A stretch of DNA of 64,000 bases from Coix lacryma-jobi var. lacryma-jobi (Eukaryota; Streptophyta; Magnoliopsida; Poales; Poaceae). Of the stretch, positions 35,831 to 47,486 are shown in pieces (the first letter of the stretch is position 1; the number at the start of each line of letters is the position of its first letter). The stretch lies in assembly GCA_009763385.1 (NCBI GenBank), contig CM019828.1:26280751-26344750 (forward strand), in the 5' to 3' direction. The notes under the pieces are model-generated. The model searched no databases. It was not told the origin of the DNA and saw nothing but the letters and a program-made list of their open reading frames with translations. A program made the translations under genes and the position numbers.

Positions 35831-36200
35831 TGTCGGTGTTTATTAACCGGCAACTCGTCTTGGGGATTCCCAGACGATTTGTTCGGTGGGGATCGACGTT
35901 CGTAGAACTCGGCGAGTACACAGGGACAGCGATTTATACTGGTTCAGGCTGCTTAATAGCGTAATACCTTACGTCCAGTGGTGGCGTGTGCCTTGTGTTA
36001 TGATCTGAGATTCAATGATAGGGGTAGACGCCTGCTTCCCCTTATATAATCGGGTGAAGCTCAGCGTATACCGAGTCCTAGTCGGTTACAACAGAGGAGT
36101 GTTATTCTAATTACAAGACTTCCTTTAGAAACTCGACTAAGTTACACCAAGAGTCCTAATCCATGTAGACTTCGTACCATGTCTTCGGATCTCCGCGACA
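35831..36200 (-). repeat. Single LTR of Gypsy-E inside Gypsy-2
   Basis: 370 bases with plus-strand ends TGTCGGTG and CCGCGACA. On the minus strand it has a TATATAAGG promoter-like word (near 36040) and ends beside a primer site, so it is a 5' LTR. No second copy was seen to the left. It interrupts the Gypsy-2 gag at 36201. Confidence 0.7.
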
Positions 36201-37208
36201 TCCAGAGCTGGTCCGAGTAACCATCTTCTGATGATATCTCTGACATTCTGGTTCGTCATCCTCTTCAAGCCATTCTTGGTACTCTTGCTCATCTCTCTGC
36301 CTATGCATTTCATATCTTTCTTTCTGACGTTGCCATTTATTCAATAGAATCCTGATAGTTGGATGCCTTCTTGCTTCACCAGCTCTTGAAGTCTCAGGAT
36401 GGTCATGTTGATTAGTCTTTTCTTTTCCTTTCATCTCCTAATATTCTTCAGCTGTTAATTGCTTCTTTGGATCCACTGTCCCAGCTGCCTTGGCTTTGTC
36501 AGAAATCAGAATCTTAATCTCACTTCGAGGTGCAGGAGCTACCATGTTTGCTGGAAAGGGATGGCCCTTGATGCCCATACCCTTGGCTTTCTCTAAGCCA
36601 ATCCTCCCTTTGGTAATGGCTTTTTGGATCATGTCTCTGAAAATTCTACGATCATTACTAGTATGAGTACCAGAATTGTGGAATTTATAGTACCTCTTAT
36701 TTTTGAGCTCCTCAGCCGATGGAATATTATGATTTTCAGTCAATTTGATTTGACTTTTCTCTAGCAAGTAGTCGAATATTTTATCGGCTTTAGTGATATC
36801 AAAACTGTATTTCATATCCTTTTCTGTATTTTTAGCCTTTGCCCAAGGCATATATTCACTGTTCTTCCAAGCCCAGACAACAATAGCTATCTCATCTTCA
36901 CTTTCATCACTTGTTTCATCATCCTCTCCTTGTGAAAAGAAAGCACTTTCTGTATTGAAAGCTTTCTTGGGCTTGAAGACTCGATTGTATCTGTTTTGTG
37001 CATCGATGCTTGCCACTTTCTTGGACAAATCAGCCATACTGGTACAACCAAAACCAATCTTTTCCTTGATGGCTAGTATTAGCCCTCGAATTACAATGCT
37101 AACTACCTCTGAATCTGACAATGTTAAGGTATAACATTGATTCTTCATATCTCTGAACCTTTGAAGATATTGGCTTCCAGATTCATTATTTCCTTGCCTT
37201 ACATCGAC
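36201..37208 (-). pseudogene. gag: Gypsy-2 gag, C-terminal part
   Basis: Continues the capsid domain broken by the MITE: VDVRQGNNESGSQYLQRFRD and VVSIVIRGL are typical. A Ser/Asp-rich part and a Lys-rich part follow. A stop at 36438 separates the last piece (36434 down), which is rich in Gln/Glu/Arg. It ends where the Gypsy-E LTR begins. Confidence 0.8.
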
Positions 37209-38065
37209 TAAGGGCCTGTTTGGTAGAGATTCACTACTGTAAAAAGTGAATTTGAAACTGGGATTCACCATGGATCAGCTCCACCGTGGACCTGAGATCC
37301 ACCATGGATCTACTAGAAAACTGTTTGGCTAATACAATAGATCCAAATTCACGTAAGGGCATTTTCGTGTGAATAGCCAAATTTCCCTTGGTCAATGCAA
37401 TAGCTCCATCTCTCTTCCATCTGGGCCCCACTACTCAAGGGCGCAATGAAAAAATGCAAAAAAAAATCGACCTTTCTTCTTCCTCCCGCTGGCTTGTGCA
37501 AAGGCCAGTGAAGGCCTGTGGGCGGCCACGCGAGCGCGGTAGGGCGCGAGAGTGAGGGACTATGCGAGCGTCGGACGACTCCCATGGCTGGAGTGGCGGC
37601 CGGGGCGTCGCGGACATGACAGACTGGGCGTGGGGTCGCCGCAGCCTGCAAGAGCCGGCGGGTGGCTGAGCGATCGAGCCCGACATGGTGGGGCGGCGAG
37701 GGCCAACGGGTGGTCACTCAATGGTTGTAGGCCGGAGCGGCGAGGGCCGATGGAGCAGGTCGGTCGTGTGGTCGAGCTCGAGTTCGAAGAAGAAAATCCG
37801 TCGAAGAAGAAACGCTCGGGAAAAAAAACGAAACGGTATGTGTGTAATCAGTGGCAATGGTGGGTAATTTTATCCAACTCCACTAAACTTGAGTTGGTGG
37901 AGCACGCCTTGAGGAGCTCCACAAAAATGGTGAATCTGGCCCTTAGATCCACCATTTTGGTGAATCCGAATTTGGTAGATCTGAAGTGTTTGGCAAATAT
38001 TTTGTTGAATCCACGCTCATGAATCTGAATCTGATGAATCTGAATCTCTACCAAACAGGCCCTAA
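37209..38065. mobile_element. Harbinger/Tourist-type element in Gypsy-2 gag
   Basis: Element 37212-38062 with inverted ends GGGCCTGTTTGGTAGAGATT and its complement, flanked by TAA at 37209-37211 and 38063-38065. The TAA duplication and the ends fit PIF/Harbinger MITEs. The outer parts are AT-rich and partly inverted (CACCATGGAT, TTGGTGAATC words). The centre (about 37480-37830) is GC-rich with frames on both strands but no recognised protein. It has no transposase, so it is non-autonomous. It inserted into the gag frame, which resumes exactly on both sides. Confidence 0.88.
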
Positions 38066-39165
38066 ATCTGCAATCCCCCTTTTTAGGACTCCAGAGTCGA
38101 AGTATTGATGGAACTTATTCTCCAAATCTTCCCAGCTTTGAATAGAGTTTGGTGGTAAGGATGAAAACCATGAAAAGGCCGAGCCAGACAAAGATAGAGG
38201 AAACATCCGAACTTTGAGTGCTGGCTCATCACTAACCTCCCCAAGCTGTACCAGGAATTGAGTTATATGTTCCATGGTTGTTACTGTGCCTGTTCCTGTG
38301 AACTTGGTGAAGTCAGGAACTCTATATCTTGGAGGGATGGTGACCTGATCATACCATTCTGGATATGGTTTCTTGTAGGAAGTCAATGTATTCTTCGGCT
38401 TCAAGCCGAATTGCTTCTGAACCATATCAGTGACTCGACTCATCAACTGATCTACCTGGCTCACCAGCCCCTGATGGCCGATGTTCTGCCCTCCAAAAGC
38501 ATTACTCTGATACCGTGGATTTTCATGAGCATCCAAAGTATAGTAATCTGATACATAATGATAACCAGGAGGAATGTCACCAGGTGCTACGTTCCCTTGA
38601 TAAGGTGGCACACTGAAGTCTCTGGTAATCCTCCTCGCATGTGGAGCTATTTTTGTAGCCGATAAGTATATGTTGTTATTCATATTCGGCTGCTGCACTT
38701 ACTGCTGCATCATGCCTCCATTGCCCCAAGGTTAATTACCATCTGTTGATTTCCATTGCCATTAGGGTTGCTCATATGTTGAGCCCCAAAAGTTCCAGCC
38801 CCTTGATTGTTCCCAACTGTATAAGCTGGACCTCTTCTGTCATTACCTAGGTTGAAAGCTTCTTTGATGGCATTTGAGAGGTTGTTGAGGAATGTTTCAT
38901 TGTGAGCCAACAGGGTGGTAGACATTGCTTTGTTGATTGTCTCTTGCATGGCGGTGTGTTGTATTTGTATCATCGGGTCAACGTGACCCTCTAAGATCAC
39001 CCTTGGAAAATGAGACTTCTGGAGGATCTTCTTGTCCCTAGTTTTGCTGAAACTTAGCAAGCACATACTCCGATATTGCTCAACAGTTTGCTCTATCAAG
39101 CGTTGGATTTCTTCTGGGAGTTCATCCATTGTCACATTCAACGCTTCATCGTTATTGTTCGTCAT
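38066..39165 (-). pseudogene. gag: Gypsy-2 gag, N-terminal part
   Basis: Begins about 40 bases after the LTR. The 39165-38710 frame is a Gln/Asn-rich N-terminus (PEEIQRLIEQTVEQYRSM). After a stop near 38705, the 38698-38066 frame carries the start of the retrotransposon gag domain: YRVPDFTKFTGTGT, MEHITQFLVQLGE, SGSAFSWFSSLP and FHQYF. The MITE then cuts it at 38065. Confidence 0.82.
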
Positions 39166-39206
39166 GATCAGACGATTATGGTCCCACCAGGAGTGCTAAA
39201 AGAATG

Positions 39207-40858
39207 TGTTGATACGAAAATTTGGACGAGGTGCCAACACACTCGACCACGGTCCTCAGAAGCTGTGCAGAAGTAGGGTATTAACCTCCTGGACCTTCAA
39301 AAGATGGCGGTGCTGAATCTTGGTGAGAACGACCTCAGGGCGTGCCAGTCAATTTGACCTGCAATTGACAAGGATAAAAAAAGATGTTAAATTGTGGAAC
39401 CTGCCGATTTGATGTCAGACAGTTCCAAATTATACGACTCTGATATAGCCATTATCAATAGGATTTTGACTACAAAGTCAACTCCCAAGGAAATATTAAA
39501 ACATTGATATAATCTGAAGCGAAACGGTTGTTTAAAAATATAAAGAAAAAACATTGTAAAAGAGAGTAGCCGATTAGCTTAGCATATGAGGAAATATAAA
39601 GATCTATATACACGTTAAACAACATAGAAACAATGAATCAACTAATCGTATCGACAATTCTATTCATTAACAGTGTGGTGTCTCCATGCAGCTGTAATAA
39701 CAAATAGGTCGATAAAATAACTTGAACATCAACAGTGGGGTGTTTCCATGCAGCCATAATGATAATCAAGTTAGATCGCATTCGATACGACGAGCAGATC
39801 CATTGTTTTTATTCTACTTAAACGCGCACATTATGGAGAAAGCGTAACTGGATCGGCTATTTTAGCTGATACAGGGTCCATGAAGCACGAACAAGATTTA
39901 TCTGTCAGAACTACGATCCGATCTTGGATCAAACAAACTTACTCTAACATGCATATCAGTAGGGTTCAGAAATATAGCCGTAATAAGCATGTCAAACTAA
40001 ATCTACTTATTCTTAGATCAAACCATAATTTGAACAGATATCTCGAACGCACAGCATGTAACAATCAAGATTGACAAAATAGTCGATGAGAAGCTTAGAT
40101 CGGCTATTTTCCTTGATGTGAGCGTGAAAGGACTTTAGATAGCCGAAACTAAATAGCTTTTAAGCTTAAGCTAATTTGTCAATCTTGATTGGGCAAGATA
40201 TTGTTTGAAAACAAAAAGAAAACATTAAAAAGCATGAACAATATCGATAACTTAATGAATCTATTAGATTGCCAGAACTAATAGAGTCGATAACTAGTCA
40301 AGATCGACTAAAGCAAGAGATTGATCAGAGTCAAGACAGTCTTACAAATGACAAACTTAAACAGATAACTAACTCATGTCATAGCTAACAAGAGTTTGGT
40401 CGATGCCAAATACGGCCTTATTGAACGATAACACGAGCCATTAGTGAAACTTACAAGCAAACCGGAGGTCGGTCTTAGCCGATGCAGCCCTGCCTGGTTG
40501 AAGGTTCCCCCGAGTTCTACCTTACTCCTACTCCTAGGGTTTTGGCCGGTGGTCGAAGTATTGATTGATTGAATTGTTGTTTTTACAAAAATTGGGTTTC
40601 TAGCTATTTATAACCCGGTAGACTCATATCCTAACACGACTAGGATACATCATAATAAAACGATGACCCAGACTTGAAGTCCTTGGACGAGTCCGACACG
40701 TCTTCAAATCCCATTAAGCCTGGTCCATATGAATTCTTCTGATCGTGTCTGGACCCAAGCAAGCTCCTTTTATTTTGGCCGATTTTTCTCTTTAATAAAT
40801 CAGCCGCTTGTGCTTACAAGAATGAAAATCCCTTTCAATCCAAAATCTGGTGTAAACA
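39207..40858 (-). repeat. Gypsy-2 5' LTR
   Basis: 1,652 bases, the same length as 27596-29247, with the minus-strand TATA box at 40605-40612. The primer site to its left (39181-39206) was not matched to a tRNA. Confidence 0.9.
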
Positions 40859-41019
40859 CTTGGCAACATCCACTCAACCATTTAGGTCGTGAACATCACG
40901 TTGTGTGACTCTTGCTTTTAGGGTTTGAGTTTATTAGGACAGAGACTATCTATTTCTGAAAAGAAATTTGATGCTCCCATTCAGCCCCCCTTCCTCTAGT
41001 CACCCTTTTTAGTCCTTCG
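40859..41019 (+). repeat. Copia-3 LTR fragment, right part
   Basis: Resumes after Gypsy-2 and matches Copia-1 LTR bases 240-409, ending near AGTCCTTCG at about 41019. No primer site follows, so it is either a solo LTR or a 3' LTR. Confidence 0.78.
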
Positions 41020-41824
41020 TTACAGCACTACCGGATTTTGCATCTTTGATAAGTGCCTGCGGCACTCGGCAAAGTGCTAAATGCACTCGACAAAGACTTT
41101 GGCGAGTGCTACACTCGGCAAAGAGCACATGACAAAAAAAACAGTTGACAAAGTGCTCTTTGCCATTGCCGAATGCCAAAATTGCACTCGGCAAAGAAAA
41201 ATACTCAGCAAAATATAAATCGAAAGAAATCCAGAAAAAAGAATTTTTTTAATTGCAAGAGGGCCCCACCGACCAACACTCGCCATTGAAGTCACAAGTT
41301 GCGGCATTTTTCGCGCAAACTTCACCGCTAATGCAGCCGACAAGATTCCAACCTGCGACCTCTCCCTCGCGTGTAGCCCCATCTACCCTTACACTAAACT
41401 GTCACCAGTGCCTAGATTTTGTTTTCGTTCCCCATGTATTATACAAAACTAAGTGTAAATTACTCGTTTGAGACCTTAAACAAATTCAAATAAAAAAGTT
41501 GTCAACTATAAAATTTCATAAATTTTCGATACCTACACTTTTTGTTTCGAAAGTTTCTCCATCCAAGGTTTATGAAATTTGAGTTTCAAATTTAAAAAAT
41601 GTCAAATGTAATTTTCATTGATAAGATGATTTCAAATTTAAAAGTTGTCAACTATATATTTTCATAACTTTTGAGATCTACAACTTTTATTTTGGTCATT
41701 TCTCCATCTGAGATATTTTGAAAATTTCAAATTACAAAATATTTAGATTCAAATATAGTTTTGCATGACAAGATGATTTAAAAATTTAGAAAAATGTCAA
41801 CTATAAATTTTCGTAACCTATTGA

Positions 41825-41829
41825 GTTCT
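41825..41829. other. Target-site duplication of Copia-4, left copy
   Basis: GTTCT directly before the LTR edge TGAAGGACC, repeated at 52527-52531. Confidence 0.93.
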
Positions 41830-43603
41830 TGAAGGACCGAAATGGCGACTAGAGGGGGGTGAATGAGAGCCTCAAATTTCTTCTCGAGAAATCGAAGGCC
41901 CTTGTCCCAGAGAGTCAACCCAAAAGCAAGACAAGGACTCGGTAGTGTCCACGACCCTAGATGTAGGGTGGATGCTTTCAAGAAGCACAGCGGGACACTA
42001 CTCGAACACAAAAGAGCCTCGGAGCAAATCGAAAACTGCAGTGACCAATCCTAGGAGAAAAACCAAAAGGAGTACCAAACGGTGTCCAAAAATTATGAAA
42101 TTTGAACCACAGGTACTAGACACACCCAGGAAGGTCTCCCAAAAATTGCAGCTCAAAACTCCAAATTTAAATACCGGACACGTCCGGGATTCACACCGGA
42201 CACGTATGGTATTCACTGCTCAGACCAATTTTGGGAGAAAAATCCAAACCCCTATCAAACGGTGTCCAAAAATTATGAAATTTTAACCAGATTTAGTAGA
42301 CACCTACGGGAAGATCTCCACAAAATATCAGCTCGAAATTCGAAATTAAAGTATACCAGACACGTCCGGGATCATACCGGACACGTCTGGTATTTGCGCT
42401 GAAGCTCCAGAAAATTCCGAATTCGAATCCAAAACTCTACCAAATGAACTCCGAAAAATCTAAAATTTTGCAGACGAGTTCACAACAAGGTTAGTGAGCT
42501 ATCCCTAAGAAATCATGGCTCGAATCTAACTATAGATTGGTGAATCGATGAAAATCGAAGAAGAACGGGCAAAAGGGGAAGAACGAAGAACGAACGCGAT
42601 TCCGACCCGATCTATATGCTCGAGAGGTTAGAGAAGAAATCATTCGGTGGAAAGAAAGAGCTCACGACATAGAACAATCTGATTCAAACAGAATCGCAAA
42701 TCATCGCTCGGAGAGGGAGAACGAAGTGAATCTCCCTGAGGGAAAAAACCAAATCGCGAAGAACAAAAACGCGATTCGATCCAAATTGCAGCCAACAAAG
42801 AGGAGGGACGAAATTGATCCTTGGATTGCTACGGGATGATGAATTGTGTAGCACACTGTGTCGGGTTACAAGCCACTCCTCGCAACAACAAAGCGTGGAT
42901 GGCGAAAAGCTCAAGAACAAGAGCCACCCCGAGTTATAGGCCCAAACTCAGAAACCGTCGAGGGTAGCTTTTTGAGGCTCAGCTACCGAACTCGCACTAT
43001 AGACGGGATGTGGTTCGCACACCCCGACCACCGGCACCGATGCCGATGCATGTCCAGCCTCCACGCCGGGCACAACGCCTTCGCCTTCCTTCTTGACTTG
43101 GCCGACGGCACTTACGCCGCACGCAAGCCCGTGTCCGACCTCCCACCAAGTGCCACGATGCCATCGTCTTCGTCCCGACTCGGCTGATGCACCGCACATC
43201 CCCATGTGCTCTCGCTCGCCGATGCCACGTGCCAGCTACCACAGCTGGTCCCCGGGCCTCTTGGTCCGTCGGTCCAAGCCTCACGTCCGCCCTTCACCGC
43301 TCTGGGTACATCGGCATGGCACGTCCGCCGCACGGCACGCCCATCCTTCACCGCTCCCGGTCCGTCGGCACGACACGTCTCTACTTGACCTTCACCTCAC
43401 CATCGACCACTGTATCCGAGCTCAACACCTGCACATCAACACAGCCAAGAGACACATGTTGCACACGCACACCAACACAGAAATACCACAACTCAACGCC
43501 ACCGGTTAGTCATAAACATTAAGCGCATAGTGAGTAATGACTCAACCGGGAAAAGCCTCAAACCTTCCTTATCAAAGTCAATCATTCATCATATATGTTC
43601 TCA
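41830..43603 (-). repeat. Copia-4 3' LTR, with internal deletion
   Basis: 1,774 bases. Compared with the 5' LTR it lacks about 535 bases (51305-51838), including the TATA-like box and most of the hairpin array. CACGTCCGG/CCGGACACG palindromes remain near 42175-42395. Confidence 0.92.
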
Positions 43604-43617
43604 ATCTCCCCCTGGAT
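43604..43617 (-). other. Copia-4 polypurine tract
   Basis: Read on the minus strand: ATCCAGGGGGAGAT, directly before the LTR start TGAGAACATATATG. Confidence 0.82.
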
Positions 43618-45994
43618 GAATGCATTGACTAAAAATAAAACCACAAAGGAAGGGTTTGAAGGCAAGCCTCATTCAAGTGCCCAAAAGCCAAGCAAAAGCA
43701 AACACAAGGCCACTTGAGATGAGAAAGGATCATGAAAACTCAAATAAAAGCTCTCGGTCCCGAAAGAAACAGGAAAAGCGGGCAAAGCCTCCACACAACC
43801 GAAGAATCAAGTGAAAATAAGAGTTTCATGAATCCCAAAAAGGCACTCAAAAACCAATCTCAAATAATTTGTCAAACAATCATCACAAAAGAAACCAAGG
43901 TTCTTATCAACTTGGAAGGTTCTTATCCACTTGGGTTTTGAAATTTCTCCCCTTGATGATTGAATTGACAAAAACTAGGCACAAAGAGATGGTTTGAGAT
44001 ACCAAAACTGAAAAACTTGGTCCCCAAAGATATGGGCAACGGCTCAACGCAACCAAGCAAGGGATCGGAGCAACAACTCATAAAAGAGCAAAACTCGATC
44101 ACACAGAGTGAAAGACTTGGTTCCCAAAGACATGGGCAACGGCTCGACGCAACCAAGTCAAAAATGAGCTAGCCCTCAAGAAAAGGGAATCGCTGGCTCA
44201 ACACCACTAGCTCAAGGCTCGATACCAATTGAGGCTGAAACAACGCATTAGAATGCAAAACTGCTAGTCCCTCAAGATAGAGGCACAAAGGCTCAACACA
44301 ACTAGCAGACTCGATACCAATCACAAACAGCCAAAAATTGGTGAAAACAGCTAGTTCCTCAAGACAGAGGCATAGAGGCTCGACACAACTAGCTGAAGGC
44401 TTCAATCAAAAATACCAAGCAAAAACTGCTAGTCTCTCAAGAGAGGCAACAACGGCCCAACACGACTAGCAGGCTCGATACTGATTGAGAAAAAACACAA
44501 AGAGAAGCTCAACACTAAATGGAGCATAAACACTCGGAGCACGCGGAGAAGTAGCAAGACAAAAGCGACTCCCCTTGAAAGCAAGCCTAAACACAAAGGC
44601 TATGCATCAAAGCTCAGGACACCAAATGCACTCCATACCAGAAGATGGATACCAATTGAAACACATAAAAGAGCTAAACTCCCCCTAGCTCAAAGCTCTC
44701 CTCAAAATGCATGACTCTCCCCTTTGTGCCAACACACAAACTCCCCCTTGCAAACAGCTTCTCCCCCTTGACAAAAGGGAACATGCTGAGGGGTTTTAAC
44801 ATTTTTCCACAAAGTTGACACAAACGCAAGATAAGTCATCAACCAAAAGCATATGGGGGCAATGAAAAGCAATGAAAGTGACCACAAAGTGTATCGGAGC
44901 TGGGGGTATGTACACTAAGCTAAAAATGCATGATATGCACAATGCAACAGCTTCAAGTGTATAGCAATCAGAATGAAAAGATGCTCAAAAGGGTGCTGCC
45001 CTGAAATTGTTGCAACCAATACACATGCTAGCAAAGGCTCAAACTGATCAAATGAATACGAAATATGAACAATTGAGCATATGAGCAGTTTTAAGCCATT
45101 TTAAAAGGAGTTCACCACTAAAATAGCACTTAGCATGAATGGACAGAAAAGACAAACAAGTGCTAACTCAAGTATAAAAGGTGAACTACCCCTAGCAAAG
45201 TTCAATCATCATGCAATAGAATGAAGCATAAACTTGTGTTAGTATCAAATTTTATCAGAGATTGCAGCGGTATTAACACAAGTTCATATTAAAGCATGTG
45301 ATTGCGAGAGGTTGAAAACATGGTCATTGCCTAACTTTTCAACCGGGCTAAGCCTATGCAAGAAAAGCAATCGGAAGCTTAAAGCACCGGTTTCGGTCTT
45401 ACACTACACGGCTCAAGTTTAACTCAAAAGTGCAATCAGAAACAGTCTCGATACCGTGAGGTGCTGACACATGCAATCCCATCTCAATCTTTTCATTTCA
45501 CTTAGACTTGGATCAAATTTTAAGCACAAGGTAAATATGAACAGTCCAAGCAAGTGAATGACTCAATGCAAGAGACATAGCAACCTAGCATACAAAAGAT
45601 AGCACAAGATCTCAACACATCCTACCCATGCTAGTTGCCACTCTCAATGGTGAACAAATTAAAGGTTTCATAGTTGATTAATCAAGTTCACCATTTGCAA
45701 AAATAGCTTAGCTCATAACATGTATCAAGTGATCAAAAAGAGCCTAAGCTACAAGCATCATCATGAATAAACAGGGCATACCAAAAAGAGCATAATCTCA
45801 TTCTCATTGCTCTAAACATGAAGCTCTAAAATGCACTAGAATACATGATGAAATGCATGCAAAAGCTAGTCTATCAAAGACAAAGCAAAAGTAGCCTAAA
45901 AAGGAAAACCCAAAACAAAAGGGTATCGGAGAAGTCCAACTAAGATACAACAAGCAAAATGCTTCCCCAACTAAAAGGGAAACACACACCAAAC
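43618..45994 (-). other. Copia-4 noncoding 3' internal region
   Basis: About 2.4 kb homologous in reverse to Copia-1 6295-7886. It contains repeated blocks with GACTAGC, GAGGC and GCTCAACAC words and primer-site-like words (GATACCAATTGAG) at 44221, 44311, 44474 and 44648. No frame here is conserved between the two elements. Confidence 0.72.
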
Positions 45995-46917
45995 TCACAA
46001 GAGAAGAGCCAAGAAATGCTCAAGCGACAGCCAGCAAAAATCCACATCGGAAAGACCACACAGCAAAGGGGTCGAAGAGGAAGAGTACCAATGACCGAAC
46101 TCAGGAGTGAATCGGAGGTACCTCATGATGCGTTTGACCACCAGCTTATGTGATGCCCGAGGGGATGCCTGAGTCTGGTCCATGGGCTCTCCGTCCTTGT
46201 CTTCATCCATCACAACTGTCGTCGCCATGGGCATCAAAAGAGGCTTGACCTCACCCATGTCGAACCCATCATCCACATCTCAACCTTCCTGCTCATAAAA
46301 TCTGCAAACTTGCCAACAAGACCATGAGAGGAGCCACCAAAGGTGATATCATCCACATCCATCTGAAACGAGTCAGAAAGTATGTGTCCAACATCTCTGG
46401 GCTCAAAAAGGGGCAGCAAAAGCAGAATGAGTGGAAAGAGACACAGAAGGACCTAGACCGCATCTCGTGCTGGTCAATGTCGTCGTCCATCTGCAGAGGG
46501 GTGAATCTGCTGAAAGATCCAGGGCGCCTACCTCGCCAAAGTCATCTACCCCTTGCCAGATGTTGTCGCTCCCTCAGGTGCAGCTAGTGCTCGCTGGAGA
46601 GCTGCTCGAACGGAACCCCAAGTCGTGGCAGAAGTGGGATCGGGTCCGTGAGCCGAAATGCTCTCTCCAGGCTCCTGTTCTCCTGCACACTCAAAGGCAG
46701 AAGAGACACAAGGCGTTGTCTCGTCCAGTGTGACCTCAAGGTCTCCACGAAAACGGTTAGTCACATAATAAGCATAAGGTGAACTCTCAACAAAAGGAGA
46801 TCTACCTATGAATGATATCGCAAGGAGATCTGAACTCAAACTAGTCAAGACTACCATGCAACAGGATAAAGCACTGTATAGCAAAATGCAGCCTAAACAC
46901 ATGATCAACCCAAACAT
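45995..46917 (-). pseudogene. pol: Copia-4 pol scraps
   Basis: Short pieces align with Copia-1 pol. Near 46750-46640 is the integrase tail (VTLDETTPCVSSAFECAG against the VTFDETMVCPSSRFERAG block). Near 46420-46270 is LFEPRDVGHILSDSFQMDV fused directly to DDITFGGSSHGL, so about 200 codons of RT are missing before the catalytic loop. Near 46276-46000 are KPLLMPMATTVV and the RIMRYLRFTPEFG and LLCGLSDVDF blocks with further gaps. The protease, integrase core and most of RT are absent. Internal deletions plus frameshifts make it non-coding. Confidence 0.82.
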
Positions 46918-47486
46918 AGCCTAAGCCTCAACACATGCTACAATGCAAGATAATGATAGCAATAGATCCAAAAACATGTAACATGATAAAATTATGGAAA
47001 GACTAGTGCTCAAACTAATCATATCAACAGGATACATGTAGCTAACCAAAACTAGCACCTGAAAAGTGATACCTAATGAACATCATACCACTACAAACCA
47101 AGCTCATGGAGAAATATGATAAAACATGGCACAATATTCATGAGGGTCACCAACTAGCATGAAAAAGTGGATATTCCACAAAAGCTATACACAAAGCTAG
47201 CATGACATATGATACAGAAGATAGCACATGCTAGACTAAAGCAAAACATGATACAAAGGAAAATGTACATGCAAGAACTATACAAGTGAGCACAAGAACG
47301 TCCATCTCATACCATAAGAAATATCACATGGATGTACAAGGTATGAGTGTATAAGAAAGCTCACCAAGCTGCAAAAGCCTCTTTGGAGGCAAATCTAAGC
47401 GGGGTGCAGAGAACCATCAAAAACTTGATCACATCTAAAAGATCAAGCTCCATTCGACGCATGTTCTCCACCCCGCGTCCTCATAT
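46918..47486 (-). other. Copia-4 region between gag and pol scraps
   Basis: About 570 bases, AT-rich, in the place where protease and integrase should be. No pol similarity or supported frame seen. CATG and ACATGCTA words recur. Confidence 0.55.

Larger units (their letters stand above)
27596..40858 (-). mobile_element. Gypsy-2, Tat-type LTR retrotransposon, minus strand, composite
   Basis: 13,263 bases bounded by LTRs of 1,652 bases each (27596-29247 and 39207-40858) and by target duplications CTAGG and CTTGG (one mismatch). All gag-pol remnants read on the minus strand, so the right LTR is the 5' one. LTR divergence is about 10% over the first 240 bases by eye, so it is older than Gypsy-1. 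It contains an opposite-strand (plus) gene next to its 3' LTR, a Harbinger-type MITE in gag, and an LTR plus leader of another Gypsy element (35831-36200 and below). Gag and pol are broken into many pieces. Confidence 0.9.

Noticed and set aside
35831..36200. Ordinary solo LTR
   Set aside because: A primer site and leader follow directly, so it was the 5' LTR of a longer element and not a product of LTR-LTR recombination.
41945..42286. Identical 113-codon frames at 41945 and 50323 as a conserved small gene
   Set aside because: Both lie in the two LTRs of Copia-4, so identity reflects LTR duplication, not protein conservation.
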